Positions 23,927-33,231 of a stretch of DNA of 40,749 nucleotides are shown here, piece by piece. A program made the translations under genes and the position numbers. The notes under the pieces were generated by a model. The model worked only from the letters and a program-made list of their open reading frames with translations. It ran no database searches and was not told the DNA's origin. Where the stretch lies: the NCBI GenBank assembly GCA_019635575.1, contig JAHBZF010000019.1, forward strand, positions 1-40,749. The letters are read 5' to 3'. The stretch comes from Pseudolabrys sp. Lineage in GTDB: Bacteria > Pseudomonadota > Alphaproteobacteria > Rhizobiales > Xanthobacteraceae. Within the stretch, counting starts at the first letter, position 1. The number at the start of each line of letters is the position of its first letter.

Positions 23927-24672
23927 CGTTCGATCCTTTCGAGCGACATGAAGAACACCACGCTGACGAGAATGACGAAGCAGATCGCCGCGTAGGTGCC
24001 GGCGAGGTCGTAGCGTTCCGCGAGTTCGTTGATGAGTTGGCCGAGTCCGCCGAAATTGATCAGGAACTCGACACCGACGATGTTGATCAAGGCGAAGATC
24101 AGCCCGAGCCGGATGCCGACGAAGATCGTCGGCAAGGCGGCCGGAAACAGGATCTTCCAGAAGCTCTGCATCGGCGTCAGGTTGAAGCTCTTGCCGACAT
24201 TCACCAGCACGCGGCGTGTGTCGGACAGGCCTTCCAGCGTTTTCAGGATTACCGGCGGTAGCGCGGCGACGAAGCCGATCATGATGATGGTCCAGGCGCT
24301 GCGGCCGAAGATCACCAGGAAGAGAGGATACATCAAAACGACCGGCGCAGAGGCCGCGGCCGCAACCCAGGTTTCGCAGGCTTGTTGCAACAGCTTGAAG
24401 CGATGCAGCAGCACGCCGCCGATCACGCCGAACACGGTGAGCATCACGCCGGCGGTCAGACACTCGGTGGCGGTCAGCAGGAAGCGGTGCAGGATATCTT
24501 CCTCGACGATCACCCGCTCGAAACTCATCGCGACTTCCGACGGCGGCGGGATGATGAAGCGGTTGACGAAGCCGAATTGAATCAGGGCTTCCATCACCAG
24601 CAGAAACACGACGAGGCAACCGATGCCGACCGCGAAAGCCAGTGCATTCGGCCCGCGGGAGGCTTTGCTCAT
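23905..24672 (-). CDS. NitT/TauT-type ABC transporter permease (first)
   Basis: 255-residue permease, about six helices. It starts with an N-terminal anchor (ALAFAVGIGCLVVFLLVMEALIQFG) and has the IPPPSEV motif common before the core. Its EAA loop is VGKSFNLTPMQSFWKILFPAALPTIFVGIRLGLIFALINIVGVEFL. It overlaps the ATPase gene by four bases (ATGA) and the second permease by 22, so the three are translationally coupled. Substrate unknown. Confidence 0.9.
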   Translation of the reverse strand: MSKASRGPNALAFAVGIGCLVVFLLVMEALIQFGFVNRFIIPPPSEVAMSFERVIVEEDILHRFLLTATECLTAGVMLTVFGVIGGVLLHRFKLLQQACETWVAAAASAPVVLMYPLFLVIFGRSAWTIIMIGFVAALPPVILKTLEGLSDTRRVLVNVGKSFNLTPMQSFWKILFPAALPTIFVGIRLGLIFALINIVGVEFLINFGGLGQLINELAERYDLAGTYAAICFVILVSVVFFMSLERIERWLRPAH

Positions 24673-25532
24673 GACGCGCTGCCCCGGTTGCGGCTGGTCT
24701 CGTCGTCGGTCAGGCCGCGGCTCGCTTCCTCGCGCAGGTCGGCCCAGATTTGCGCGACGTAACGGCCGAACGCCTCGCTGCCGACGATCTCGGAGGTGCG
24801 GGGGCGCGGCAGGTCGATCTCGACGATGCGCTTGGTTTTGCCGGGCCGGTAGGTCATCACCAGGATGCGATCGGACATCTGCACCGCTTCGGTGATGTTG
24901 TGGGTGATCAGCAGCGTCGTCTGCTGCAACTCCTGCTGGATCTGCAGCACCTTGTCGCCGAGCAGCAACCGCGTCTGCTCGTCGAGCGCGGCGAACGGTT
25001 CGTCCATCAGGAGGATCTTCGGCTCGGAGGCGAGCGTGCGGGCGAGCGACACGCGCTGGCGCATGCCGCCGGAGAGTTCGCCCGGATAGCGGCGCTCGAA
25101 ACCTTGCAGTCCGACCATCTCGATGAAGTGCCGCGCGCGCTCCAGCCGCTGCGCCTTCGGCATGCCGGTGAGTTCGAGCGGGAAGGCGACGTTGTCGATG
25201 ACGGTGCGCCAGGGGAAGGTGGACTCCTCCTGAAACACCATGCCGATCGACGGATGCGGGCCGACGATGGTTTCGCCGGCAACCGAGACGCGGCCCTCAT
25301 GCTCGGTGAGCAGGCCGCCGACGACATTGAACACTGTCGATTTGCCGCAGCCGGAGGGGCCGATGATCGACAGGAATTCGCCCTTGCGGACGGTCAGCGA
25401 CACGTCCTCGACCGCGATGACCGGACCATCCGGGGTCTGGAACGCGACGTGGAGGTGGTCGACGTCGAGGATCGCCTCGCCCGGTTGTGGGGGCGAGGCG
25501 GAGCGCGGCGCGGTGGCGGAAGAAGCTGACAT
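24669..25532 (-). CDS. NitT/TauT-type ABC transporter ATP-binding protein
   Basis: 287-residue ATPase. Walker A GPSGCGKST is at 58-66, the Q-loop at FQEESTFPWRTV, the ABC signature LSGGM at 153-157, Walker B ILLMDE at 173-178, and the switch His in LLITHNITEA. Layout is that of SsuB/TauB/NrtD importers. The four-base overlap with the first permease ties them together. It follows the ThDP-enzyme gene by 37 bases on the same strand. No periplasmic binding protein gene is found on either side. Confidence 0.93.
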   Translation of the reverse strand: MSASSATAPRSASPPQPGEAILDVDHLHVAFQTPDGPVIAVEDVSLTVRKGEFLSIIGPSGCGKSTVFNVVGGLLTEHEGRVSVAGETIVGPHPSIGMVFQEESTFPWRTVIDNVAFPLELTGMPKAQRLERARHFIEMVGLQGFERRYPGELSGGMRQRVSLARTLASEPKILLMDEPFAALDEQTRLLLGDKVLQIQQELQQTTLLITHNITEAVQMSDRILVMTYRPGKTKRIVEIDLPRPRTSEIVGSEAFGRYVAQIWADLREEASRGLTDDETSRNRGSAS

Positions 25533-25569
25533 GTTCCCTCGGACTTTTTTCGTTGGCCGTGACGGCTCG

Positions 25570-27342
25570 TTAGTCGCTGCTGCGGGCCATCACGGCGGTC
25601 GTCGCCGGCGAATATCCGGGTTCGACCCGGACGTCCACGACCGCGACTCCGCCATTCTCGACGGTCGCGATGGCCTTGGCAAAGATTTCCGCAAGCTGAT
25701 CCGGTCGTTCCACCGGGCCGAAGCCCTGTGCGCCTTGGGCGCGGGCCATGCCGGCGATATCGATCGCCGGGTCGTCGATCCGCTGGCCGATCCAGCGGTT
25801 CTCCACCGGGCGGTCGCGCATGCGCGCCACGCGCTCCTGGTGCAATTCATCGTTGAAGAACGAGCGGTTGTTGGCGACCACCACGAGGAGGGGGATGTTG
25901 TAATGCACGGCGGTCCACAATGCGGTGACCCCCATCAGGAAATCGCCGTCGCCGCACACCGCGACCGGCATGCGGCCGCTGCCGCGCAAAGCGAGTGCCG
26001 CGCCGACCGAGATGCCAGGTCCGCCGCCGACGCCGCCGCCGCCATCGGAGCCGAGGAAATCGAGCGGATGCCGGAACGGCCAACTCGCCCCGTTCCACGA
26101 CAGCGAGACGTGGGTGAGGCTCGCGGGCCGTTCGCCGAGCGCCTTGCGCAGTTCGACCGCGAGATGATTGACGGTGAGGCCGTCGCCGAGGTCGAGCTTC
26201 ATCGGTTGCGCGGCGGGGAGTGGCTTCGCCGGTGTTTTCGGCAAGGCATCCAGCAACGCGCTGACAGCCTGCTCCGGCTCGCAGGCGAGCATCAGGTCGA
26301 CGGCGGGAAGCGCCTGATAGTCCATGCTCCAGCCGTTGTGGAGTTGATGATCGACGGACACCTGGATGATCTCGGCTTTCACATCGCCGGCATGTTTCAG
26401 CGTTCCGGCGAGATCGAGCCAGTCGAGGCTCAAGATCACGTCGGCCTGCCGCAGCGCTTCCGCCGCTTCCGGCACCGGCGCGATGGTGCCGGGCGCCCCG
26501 GCATGCAGGGGGTGATCGGTCGGGAACGACGCGGAAATCTTCAGGTCAGTGAGGACGCGCGCGCCAAGCCGTTCAGCGAGTGTAATGCGCTCCTGCCACG
26601 CCGTTTCGCCGCGCGAGCAGCGGCCGGCGAGGATCACCGGATGTTTCGCGGCGGCGAGCCGTTCCGCCGCTTGATTGATGAGCGCGGCGGGCGCGGCCTG
26701 CGTGACTTGCGGCATGAAACGCTGCGCTGAAGCGGTCGGAACCGGCGCGGCAAGTCGCGCTTCCTGCACCTCGGCATCGAGGTTGATATAGACCGGCCCG
26801 CGCGGCGCGGTGTTGGCGATCCAGGCGCCGCGCAGCAAGGCCTCGCGCGCGGCGGCGGGCGAGGCCGGCTGATCGTCCCATTTCGTGTAGCCGCGCACCA
26901 GCGCGCCCTGATCGCGCGCGGTGTGGATCCAGTCGATCCAGGGCCGGCGCTTGGCGGCGTCGACCGGGCCGGTGGCGCCGAGCAGCAGCAACGGCATGCG
27001 GTCGCACCAGGCATTGAACACCGCCATGGTGCCGTGCATCAGCCCGACATTGGAATGCACGCACGCGGCCATCGCCTTGCCGGTGACCTTGGCGTAGCCA
27101 TGCGCGATCGCGACCGCCGCCTCTTCATGCAGACACAGCAGCATCTGCGGCGCGGTGTTGCCGAGATAATTGACCAGACTGTCGTGCAGGCCGCGATAGC
27201 TCGCGCCGGGATTGAGCGCGATATAGGGAATGTCGAGCGCGCGCAGTGCATCCGCGATCACGTCGCTGCCGAACTGCGGCGCGTTGATGCCGGCGGCGGT
27301 CGGTTGCTCGATGGGTTTCGGCGGTGTGGCGGCAGCAGACAA
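25570..27342 (-). CDS. ThDP-dependent decarboxylase/acetolactate-synthase-like enzyme
   Basis: 590-residue thiamine-diphosphate enzyme with the three-domain plan of acetolactate synthase and benzoylformate decarboxylase. The Pyr domain has the ThDP-activating Glu in LLCLHEEAAVAIAHGYA (73 or 74). The PP domain has the GDG...NN cofactor motif (GDG 464-466, Asn 491-492). The start is a TTG at 27342 with GGGAGAG five bases upstream. The substrate is not clear: 2-oxo-acid decarboxylation or ligation is expected. It heads the transporter operon and faces a divergent LysR gene, which suggests the transported compound is, or becomes, its substrate. Confidence 0.85.
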   Translation of the reverse strand: MSAAATPPKPIEQPTAAGINAPQFGSDVIADALRALDIPYIALNPGASYRGLHDSLVNYLGNTAPQMLLCLHEEAAVAIAHGYAKVTGKAMAACVHSNVGLMHGTMAVFNAWCDRMPLLLLGATGPVDAAKRRPWIDWIHTARDQGALVRGYTKWDDQPASPAAAREALLRGAWIANTAPRGPVYINLDAEVQEARLAAPVPTASAQRFMPQVTQAAPAALINQAAERLAAAKHPVILAGRCSRGETAWQERITLAERLGARVLTDLKISASFPTDHPLHAGAPGTIAPVPEAAEALRQADVILSLDWLDLAGTLKHAGDVKAEIIQVSVDHQLHNGWSMDYQALPAVDLMLACEPEQAVSALLDALPKTPAKPLPAAQPMKLDLGDGLTVNHLAVELRKALGERPASLTHVSLSWNGASWPFRHPLDFLGSDGGGGVGGGPGISVGAALALRGSGRMPVAVCGDGDFLMGVTALWTAVHYNIPLLVVVANNRSFFNDELHQERVARMRDRPVENRWIGQRIDDPAIDIAGMARAQGAQGFGPVERPDQLAEIFAKAIATVENGGVAVVDVRVEPGYSPATTAVMARSSD

Positions 27343-27441
27343 CGGCGCTCTCCCGGATCGGCCGGCGGAGCGCCGGCATGTGTTTCGCCCGCGATCATAG
27401 ACTTTGACATTTGATCGCTAAAGCCACTTAATGCGAAAGCT

Positions 27442-27464
27442 ATTGTTGCATAAAATTTGACAAT
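27442..27464. promoter_or_regulatory. Candidate LysR operator
   Basis: ATTGT (27442-27446) and ACAAT (27460-27464) are perfect inverted arms separated by 13 bases in an AT-rich stretch, in the divergent region and ending five bases before the LysR start codon. Shape and position fit a LysR-type autoregulatory site. Confidence 0.4.
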
Positions 27465-27469
27465 CAGGG

Positions 27470-28408
27470 ATGGACCGGTTCCGCACCATGGAGAGTTTCG
27501 TCCGCGTCGTGCGGGCGGGAAGCTTCACCATCGCCGGTAATCAGCTCGGCCTGTCGCGGGCGCTGGTGTCGCGGCATGTGGGGGAACTGGAGCGCCGCCT
27601 CGGCGTGCGGCTGCTGAACCGTTCCACGCGCTCGGTCAATCTCACCGACGAGGGTCGCGCCTATCTTGCGTTCTGCGACAAGGTGTTCGCCGACATCGAG
27701 CAGGGCGAGCGTCAGGTGGCGCGTGCACCGGAGGAGGCGACCGGCACGCTGCGGGTGGTCGCGCCGAAATCGTTCGGCTCGCTGCATCTGGCCGACGCCG
27801 TGGTGGCGTTCGCGGTGGCGCAGCCGAAACTCAACGTCTCGCTCAGTCTCGAGGACGTGTCGTTCCGCCGGCCTTATGAATTCGTTGAGCGAGGCCTCGA
27901 CCTCGCGCTGCGCATCTCGTCGATGCGCACGTCATCTTTGATCGAGGACGAGATCGCGATGCTCGACTGGGTCGTGTGCGCGTCACCGGCTTATCTGGCG
28001 GAAGCGGGAAAGCCGTCGCGCCCGGAGCAGCTCGCGGCGCATCGCTGCCTGTTGCACGCCAACGTGATGCCGAACGACCGGCTGTGGCGGTTCGAGCCGG
28101 CCGGCGGCCGCCACGCGGGGCGCGGCGTCACCGTCAAGGTCAACGGCACGTTCGCGTCGAACAGTGCGTTGGCGTTGCGCAAGGCGGCGCGGGCCGGGCT
28201 CGGCATCGCTCTGGTGCCGCGTTATGTCATCGCCGACGATCTGGCGAGCGGGCAGATCGTGAAGGTGCTGCCGCGTTATCAGCCGCCGCGCCGGCCGCTG
28301 TTCGCGGTCTATCCGCGCGGCACCAGCGTGCCGCGCCGCGTGCGTTTGTTCATCGATTTTCTGCGCGAGTGGATCGCCGGTCAGGACATCAACGACCGGC
28401 GCGCCTGA
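27470..28408 (+). CDS. LysR family transcriptional regulator
   Basis: 312-residue LysR-type regulator. The winged HTH is at 1-60 (FRTMESFVRVVRAGSFTIAGNQLGLSRALVSRHVGELERRLGVRLLNRSTRSVNLTDEG). The effector-binding domain starts near 90 with GTLRVVAPKSFGSLHLADAV and ends near 300. Divergent arrangement with the ThDP-enzyme/transporter operon (127 bases between starts) is the classic LysR layout, so it probably controls that operon with the transported compound as effector. Ligand unknown. Confidence 0.92.
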   Translation: MDRFRTMESFVRVVRAGSFTIAGNQLGLSRALVSRHVGELERRLGVRLLNRSTRSVNLTDEGRAYLAFCDKVFADIEQGERQVARAPEEATGTLRVVAPKSFGSLHLADAVVAFAVAQPKLNVSLSLEDVSFRRPYEFVERGLDLALRISSMRTSSLIEDEIAMLDWVVCASPAYLAEAGKPSRPEQLAAHRCLLHANVMPNDRLWRFEPAGGRHAGRGVTVKVNGTFASNSALALRKAARAGLGIALVPRYVIADDLASGQIVKVLPRYQPPRRPLFAVYPRGTSVPRRVRLFIDFLREWIAGQDINDRRA

Positions 28409-28427
28409 AACAGTGTGGGGAAGGCTC

Positions 28428-29675
28428 TCAGCGCGCCTGCCGGATGCGTGCGAGGACCTTCAGCCCGGCGTAGCCGTCGGCAGGCTCCATGCCGACCTTC
28501 TGCTGGAACGCCTTGATCGCCTTCATCGTGTCGCTGCCAATGCGGCCGTCATTGCCCTGCGTGTCGAAGCCGAGCGCGGTGAGCTTGGTCTGCATCTCCT
28601 TGACCTCGTCGAGCGTCGGTGCGCGCTCACCGCCCGGAAACTGCTGCCGGAACGGCGGATCGCCGCGCACCAGATCGCCGAGATGCAGGAGCGCGAGCGT
28701 GTAGTTGGACGAGGGATTGTAGGAGCGAACCGCAAGGAAGTTCTGCCCGAGCAGGAAGGCGGGGCCACCGGCCTGCGGCAGCCATAGCTTCACATGATGG
28801 CCGGGGTGCTCGAACGCCTTGCCGTCGGCGCGGGTGATGCCGAGCGCCTGCCACTGCGCATAGGTGCGCCGCGTGCGGTTGTCGGCGAGCCGTGACGATG
28901 CGCCGTTGAGGCGCACCTCGCAGCCCCAGCTTTCGCCGCGACGATAATTGCCGCGTTCGACCAGGTAGCGGGCGGTGCCGGCGAAGGCGTCGCCCAATTC
29001 GAACGGCGTGGTCTTGCCGTCGCGGTTGTAATCGACGCCGATCTTGAGCCAGACCTCCGGCATCCATTGGGTGTGACCCATGGCGCCGGCCCAGGAGCCG
29101 ATCATCTGCTGTGGCGTCGACCAGCCGCGATCGACGATGGTCAGCGCGTTGAGCAGTTCGGCTTCCCAGTAGGCGCGGCGGCGCGGCTCGCCGTAAGCGA
29201 GCGCGGCGAGGGCAGGGATTACCGGGCGCATATATTTCGGATTGTCGATGACGTCGCCGAACGAGGATTCCATCCCCCACAGGCCGAGCATCACATAGCG
29301 GTCGACGCCGTAGTCGCGCTCGATGCGGCCGAGCAGCGCGGCGTGCTCTTTGGCGCGCTCCTTGCCGGTCATGACGCGGAAGCCGGAGCAGCGCCGGTTG
29401 ATGTATTGCCACATCGACTCGGTAAATTCCGGCTGGCGGCGATATTGCTCGTAGACCGAGGTATCGGGCTTCAGCCCGGTCATCACCCGGTTGTAGGTCG
29501 CCTCGGAAATCCCGCGCCGGACCGCGCGGTCGCGGAAGGTCTCGACCCACCGGCTGAACGCCGCGGTCTGCGCCGGGGCGCTGTGAGGCAGCACGCCGGA
29601 CAGCAGCGTCGTGGTCGCGCCGAGAAGCCAGCGGCGGCGGGTCAGCGAGCTCGCAAAAAAGGCCATGTGATTCAT
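28428..29675 (-). CDS. Lytic murein transglycosylase, MltB family, with peptidoglycan-binding domain
   Basis: 415-residue exported muramidase-type lyase that cleaves glycan strands to 1,6-anhydro ends. The N-terminus has a Tat-like TRRRWLLG (12-19) and hydrophobic stretch, cut near 35 (SAPAQ/T). The SLT_2/MltB domain spans about 38-340 with catalytic Glu136 in GLWGMESSFGD, and QQMIGSWAGAMGHTQWMPE. A peptidoglycan-binding domain is at about 353-412 (MQTKLTALGFDTQGNDGRIGSDTMKAIKAFQQKVGM). An ATG at 29666 is also possible. It is convergent with the LysR gene. It neighbours an M23 peptidase, a second cell-wall enzyme on the same strand. Confidence 0.92.
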   Translation of the reverse strand: MNHMAFFASSLTRRRWLLGATTTLLSGVLPHSAPAQTAAFSRWVETFRDRAVRRGISEATYNRVMTGLKPDTSVYEQYRRQPEFTESMWQYINRRCSGFRVMTGKERAKEHAALLGRIERDYGVDRYVMLGLWGMESSFGDVIDNPKYMRPVIPALAALAYGEPRRRAYWEAELLNALTIVDRGWSTPQQMIGSWAGAMGHTQWMPEVWLKIGVDYNRDGKTTPFELGDAFAGTARYLVERGNYRRGESWGCEVRLNGASSRLADNRTRRTYAQWQALGITRADGKAFEHPGHHVKLWLPQAGGPAFLLGQNFLAVRSYNPSSNYTLALLHLGDLVRGDPPFRQQFPGGERAPTLDEVKEMQTKLTALGFDTQGNDGRIGSDTMKAIKAFQQKVGMEPADGYAGLKVLARIRQAR

Positions 29676-29768
29676 GCGCCGAGTTTATCGTCGCCCGCGC
29701 ATGGTCGAAAGCGGGGTGGGAAGTTCCCGCCGGTCGTTTCGCCGCGATGGTTAGCGGTGGCCCTTGAG

Positions 29769-31421
29769 TTAGCGATGACGCTTGCCGCGTTTACCCCGTT
29801 TGGAGCGCGGCTTGTGCGCGGACTTGCCGCGGGCTTTCGGTTTCGCCGAAGCCTGCTGCTCAATCAGTTGCTCCGGCATGACCTGCGGCGGGACCGCCTG
29901 TCCAACGCTGTCGTGCGCGACCTCGGTGCCGCGTGCGCCGATCAGCCGCTCATAGGCGGCAACCAGCGTCATGTACGGATTGACCCAGACCCAGCCGTCG
30001 CGCGTGAACACCTGCGTGTCGAAATGCAGATGATAGCTGGTGCCGCGCTCGTGCTTGTAGAAATTGCCGACCTTGCCGATCACTTCGCCCTGCCGTACGC
30101 GCCGGCCGCTGACGATATTGTCGGCGTCCATGTGGCGCGGGTCCATGTGCATGTAGCGGAATCGCACATTGTCGGTTTCGGTATTGGTGACGATGAATGC
30201 CGTTTCGTAAACGGTATAGAGCCGCGGGTTGCGCAGGATCATGCCGTCACGCACCGCGACGACGTCGTGGAAATAGGGCTCGCAGCGGTCGGCGCGGTCG
30301 TTCTTGAGCACGCAGTTCGCGGGGCGGATATCCTGGCCCTGATGGCCGATGCCGCCCGGACACTGGCCGACCTGCGTGTCGCGCGCCTCGCAGAAATTGT
30401 CGCGCCATGGATAGGAGAAGTTCTCCGGCGCGGATTCGTCGAACACCAGCGGCTTGTCGTTGCGCTTGCAGCGATAGGGCGCGCCCTTGCGGTCCATCCG
30501 GCCGACGCGGCCGGTTTTGTAGCAATCGCCCCATGGGTTGAACGATTGCGATTTGGCGAAAGCGGGCGCCCGCGCCAGCGGAAACCGGATCTGCGCGTAG
30601 ACGTGATCGTCGGCGCGGCCACCATTTCCTTTATAGCCCGAGTTGGCGATCAACTGGCCGGCCGGGAGATAGGTGAAATTCTGCGACACGGTCTGCGGTC
30701 GCGTCAGGTCCAGTACCGGCGGCTTTGCGGAGGGTCCGGGTGTGCCGCCGGCAACCCGCAGGCTTTTTAGGAAGTGCGCAGCGATGGTGTCGGCGTCACG
30801 GCACGACAGACGGCGCGGCGTCACGCGCCCGTCGAAGCACTGAATCGAGACCACATAAGGCACGCCGAACCGTTCAAAAGCATATCGAACGTGTGCTTCG
30901 CGCAGGATGCGCCGCAGGCCGGGAATGTCGTCGAAGCCCTTCGGCGTTGTGTCCGACTGCGCGATGTTCGGACCGTCGAGGTCGTAGATGAAGGCCGCGC
31001 CGGACATCTCGATCTCGATCGGACGCGGATAGCGGATCGACAGGCCCGAGCCTTCCTTGAGGAAAAAGCTGGCGTGGTAGCCGGCGGGGCCGGGCAGGAA
31101 GAAATCGGACGGCCTGAAGCTGCCGAAGGTGATCTCGGCCGCCGTGTCCTTGGCGTCCTGGGCCGGCGGATCGACCGGCAGCAGCACCGGCACGGTGCTT
31201 TTCGCGATATCCGGAAAACGGCGCGCCATCCGCGCATTGAGCCGCGCGAACACCTCGGCCGTGCTGGCGCCGTCGCGATCGGGGATGGCGCTCGCGGCGG
31301 CTTCCCAGTCGACGGTGGTGACGCTGGTCCGCGGCGGCAGCATCTCCCCTGCACGCGCCGCGGGCGCCGCCATCAGAACGACGGCGGCGAAGAGGGCGGT
31401 AGCGACACAGCCGGATCGCAT
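29769..31421 (-). CDS. Exported M23 family metallopeptidase
   Basis: 550-residue secreted zinc endopeptidase likely acting on peptidoglycan crosslinks. Signal peptide 1-24 (cut after ARA). A long, Cys-containing N-terminal region of unrecognised fold spans to about 350. The M23 domain has the zinc ligands His360 and Asp364 in GHQGQD and the HLH pair His464/His466 in YHLHFDTQ. A very basic tail (KPKARGKSAHKPRSKRGK...) ends the protein and could bind acidic wall polymers. ATG 31421 has GGAGG five bases upstream. It lies 93 bases upstream of the MltB-like gene. Confidence 0.9.
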   Translation of the reverse strand: MRSGCVATALFAAVVLMAAPAARAGEMLPPRTSVTTVDWEAAASAIPDRDGASTAEVFARLNARMARRFPDIAKSTVPVLLPVDPPAQDAKDTAAEITFGSFRPSDFFLPGPAGYHASFFLKEGSGLSIRYPRPIEIEMSGAAFIYDLDGPNIAQSDTTPKGFDDIPGLRRILREAHVRYAFERFGVPYVVSIQCFDGRVTPRRLSCRDADTIAAHFLKSLRVAGGTPGPSAKPPVLDLTRPQTVSQNFTYLPAGQLIANSGYKGNGGRADDHVYAQIRFPLARAPAFAKSQSFNPWGDCYKTGRVGRMDRKGAPYRCKRNDKPLVFDESAPENFSYPWRDNFCEARDTQVGQCPGGIGHQGQDIRPANCVLKNDRADRCEPYFHDVVAVRDGMILRNPRLYTVYETAFIVTNTETDNVRFRYMHMDPRHMDADNIVSGRRVRQGEVIGKVGNFYKHERGTSYHLHFDTQVFTRDGWVWVNPYMTLVAAYERLIGARGTEVAHDSVGQAVPPQVMPEQLIEQQASAKPKARGKSAHKPRSKRGKRGKRHR

Positions 31422-31445
31422 GCGGACCTCCGGCGCGTAAGTGAA

Positions 31446-31469
31446 GGCCGGACACGTCATGTGCCGGCC
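31446..31469 (-). terminator. Hairpin terminator after efp
   Basis: GGCCGG (31446-31451) and CCGGCC (31464-31469) with an inner CAC/GTG pair form a stable stem ten bases beyond the efp stop on the minus strand. Only a short T-containing tail follows, so termination strength is uncertain. Confidence 0.45.
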
Positions 31470-31479
31470 GCGGGGAACG

Positions 31480-32046
31480 TTAGTCCTTGGCGCGTTCGAC
31501 GTAGGAGCCGTCGACCGTCATCACGACGATGCGCGTGCCGGTGACGATGTGCTGCGGCACCATGGTGCGCACGCCGTTCGACAGGATCGCCGGCTTGAAC
31601 GAACCCGATGCGGTCTGGCCCTTCATCGCCGGTTCGGTCTCGACCACTTCGAGGGTGGCGCGCTGCGGGATTTCGATCGACACGGCGGAGCCTTCGTGGA
31701 CCGAGAGCTTCACCATCATGCTCTCCTGCAGATACGCCTCGGCGTCGCCGATCACGTCCGACTGCACGGTGATCTGCTCGTAGTCTTCCGGGTTCATGAA
31801 GTGGAAACCGTCGCCGTCCTTGTAGAGGAACTGATAGGTCCGTTCCTCGACATGCGCGCGCTCGACCTGATCGGTGGTCTTGTAGCGCTGCGAGGTCTTC
31901 ACGCCGTCGCTGATCCGGCGCATATCGAGCTGCGTGACCGGGGTGCCCTTGCCGGGGTGGATGCTTTCGGCGGTCAGGACCACGTACAGCTTGCCGTCGA
32001 GATCGACGATATTGCCCTTGCGGAGCGAACTGGCGATGACTTTCAC
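31480..32046 (-). CDS. efp: Translation elongation factor P
   Basis: 188-residue EF-P, which rescues ribosomes stalled at polyproline. The three beta-barrel domains are recognisable: KOW-like N-domain ([23 protein letters not shown]), OB domain 2 ([23 protein letters not shown]) and OB domain 3 ([29 protein letters not shown]). The modified residue is Lys33 in HPGKGTP, so it is the lysine type handled by EpmA. The start is GTG 32046 with AAGGA seven bases upstream. It is divergent from epmA, with epmB just beyond, so factor and modifying enzymes sit together. Confidence 0.97.
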   Translation of the reverse strand: MKVIASSLRKGNIVDLDGKLYVVLTAESIHPGKGTPVTQLDMRRISDGVKTSQRYKTTDQVERAHVEERTYQFLYKDGDGFHFMNPEDYEQITVQSDVIGDAEAYLQESMMVKLSVHEGSAVSIEIPQRATLEVVETEPAMKGQTASGSFKPAILSNGVRTMVPQHIVTGTRIVVMTVDGSYVERAKD

Positions 32047-32138
32047 GGAACGATCCTTGAATAGCGGTTTGGCCAAAATGGCGCTGTCGGCGCGCAAAAT
32101 ACTGATAATGCGGCGGAAGGCCAGAGCAACCGGCCAGT

Positions 32139-32163
32139 TTTTTGGCCCGCGAGAGGCCAAAAA
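32139..32163 (+). promoter_or_regulatory. Hairpin in the leader of epmA
   Basis: TTTTTGGCC (32139-32147) and GGCCAAAAA (32155-32163) are perfect nine-base arms with a seven-base loop, ending six bases before the epmA ATG. The only purine-rich ribosome-binding candidate, GAGAGG, spans loop and stem. It could modulate epmA translation, or be the 3' end signal of a minus-strand transcript. Confidence 0.4.
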
Positions 32164-32169
32164 CCCGGC

Positions 32170-33219
32170 ATGACCGATACCCCCTCGGACTGGTGGAACC
32201 CCGGTTTTCATGCCGACCGACGGCCGTTATTGCGGGCCAGAGGCCGTATTCGGGAGGCGGTCCGGCAATGGCTGCTGGCGCGGGATTTCGTCGAGGTGGA
32301 GACGGCGGCGCTGCAGCGCTCGCCCGGCAACGAGACCCATCTTCACGCCTTCCGGACCGACCTGATCGATCCGGCCACGCGGCCGCATCCGTATTATCTG
32401 CGGACCTCGCCGGAATTCGCCTGCAAGAAGCTGCTGGCGGCCGGCGAGGAACGGATTTTCGAGTTCGCGCGGGTCTGGCGCAACCGCGAGCGCGGGCCGC
32501 TGCACCATCCGGAATTCACCATGCTGGAATGGTACCGGGCCGGGGCCGACACCTATCCCGTGCTGATGGAGGATTGCGCCGCCTTGCTGGCCGAGACGGC
32601 GCGGGCCGCCGGCGTCACCCGGTTCACCTGGCGCGGGCGGACCTGCGATCCGTTCGCCGCGCCCATGCGGCTCGGCGTGCCCGAGGCCGTATCCCGCTAT
32701 GCCGGGATCGACCTGATGGCGACGCTCGACGGCACGGAGGGCAACGACGCCCGGCTGGCGGCGGCCGCCAAAGCCGCCGGCATCGCGGTGGCGGCCGACG
32801 ACCGCTGGGGCGACATTTTCAGCAAGATCCTGGTGGAGCGGATCGAGCCACAGCTCGGCCTCGGCGCGCCGGTGATCCTGTGCGACTACCCGCTGCCGCT
32901 CGCGGCACTGGCGCGGCCACGCGCCGATGCGCCGCAACTGTCGGAGCGGTTCGAGCTTTATGTTTGTGGCGTCGAGCTCGCCAATGCGTTCGGCGAATTG
33001 ACCGACGCGGCCGAGCAGCGCCGCCGTTTTGCCGCGGACATGGACGAGAAGGAGCGCGTCTATGGCGAGCGTTATCCGCTCGACGAGGATTTCCTGCGGG
33101 CGCTGGCGCAAATGCCGGCGGCGGCGGGGATCGCGCTGGGCTTCGACCGGCTGGTGCTGCTCGCGACCGGCGCGCCGCACATCGAGCAGGTGATGTGGAC
33201 GCCGGTGGCCGAACCGTGA
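32170..33219 (+). CDS. epmA: EF-P lysine lysyltransferase (GenX/PoxA/YjeA type)
   Basis: 349-residue class II aminoacyl-tRNA-synthetase paralogue that attaches beta-lysine to the EF-P lysine. Motif 2 is [28 protein letters not shown] (98-123). Motif 3 is [15 protein letters not shown] near the C-terminus. It lacks the N-terminal anticodon-binding domain of LysRS, which identifies EpmA. Location between efp and epmB confirms the assignment. ATG 32170 has no clean Shine-Dalgarno and sits behind a hairpin. Confidence 0.95.
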   Translation: MTDTPSDWWNPGFHADRRPLLRARGRIREAVRQWLLARDFVEVETAALQRSPGNETHLHAFRTDLIDPATRPHPYYLRTSPEFACKKLLAAGEERIFEFARVWRNRERGPLHHPEFTMLEWYRAGADTYPVLMEDCAALLAETARAAGVTRFTWRGRTCDPFAAPMRLGVPEAVSRYAGIDLMATLDGTEGNDARLAAAAKAAGIAVAADDRWGDIFSKILVERIEPQLGLGAPVILCDYPLPLAALARPRADAPQLSERFELYVCGVELANAFGELTDAAEQRRRFAADMDEKERVYGERYPLDEDFLRALAQMPAAAGIALGFDRLVLLATGAPHIEQVMWTPVAEP

Positions 33220-33231
33220 ATAACGGCGCAC

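Noticed and set aside
23927-24619. Upstream extension of the second permease frame, giving 495 residues
   Set aside because: The extension is the first permease gene read in the wrong frame; the real start at 23926 has a ribosome-binding site.
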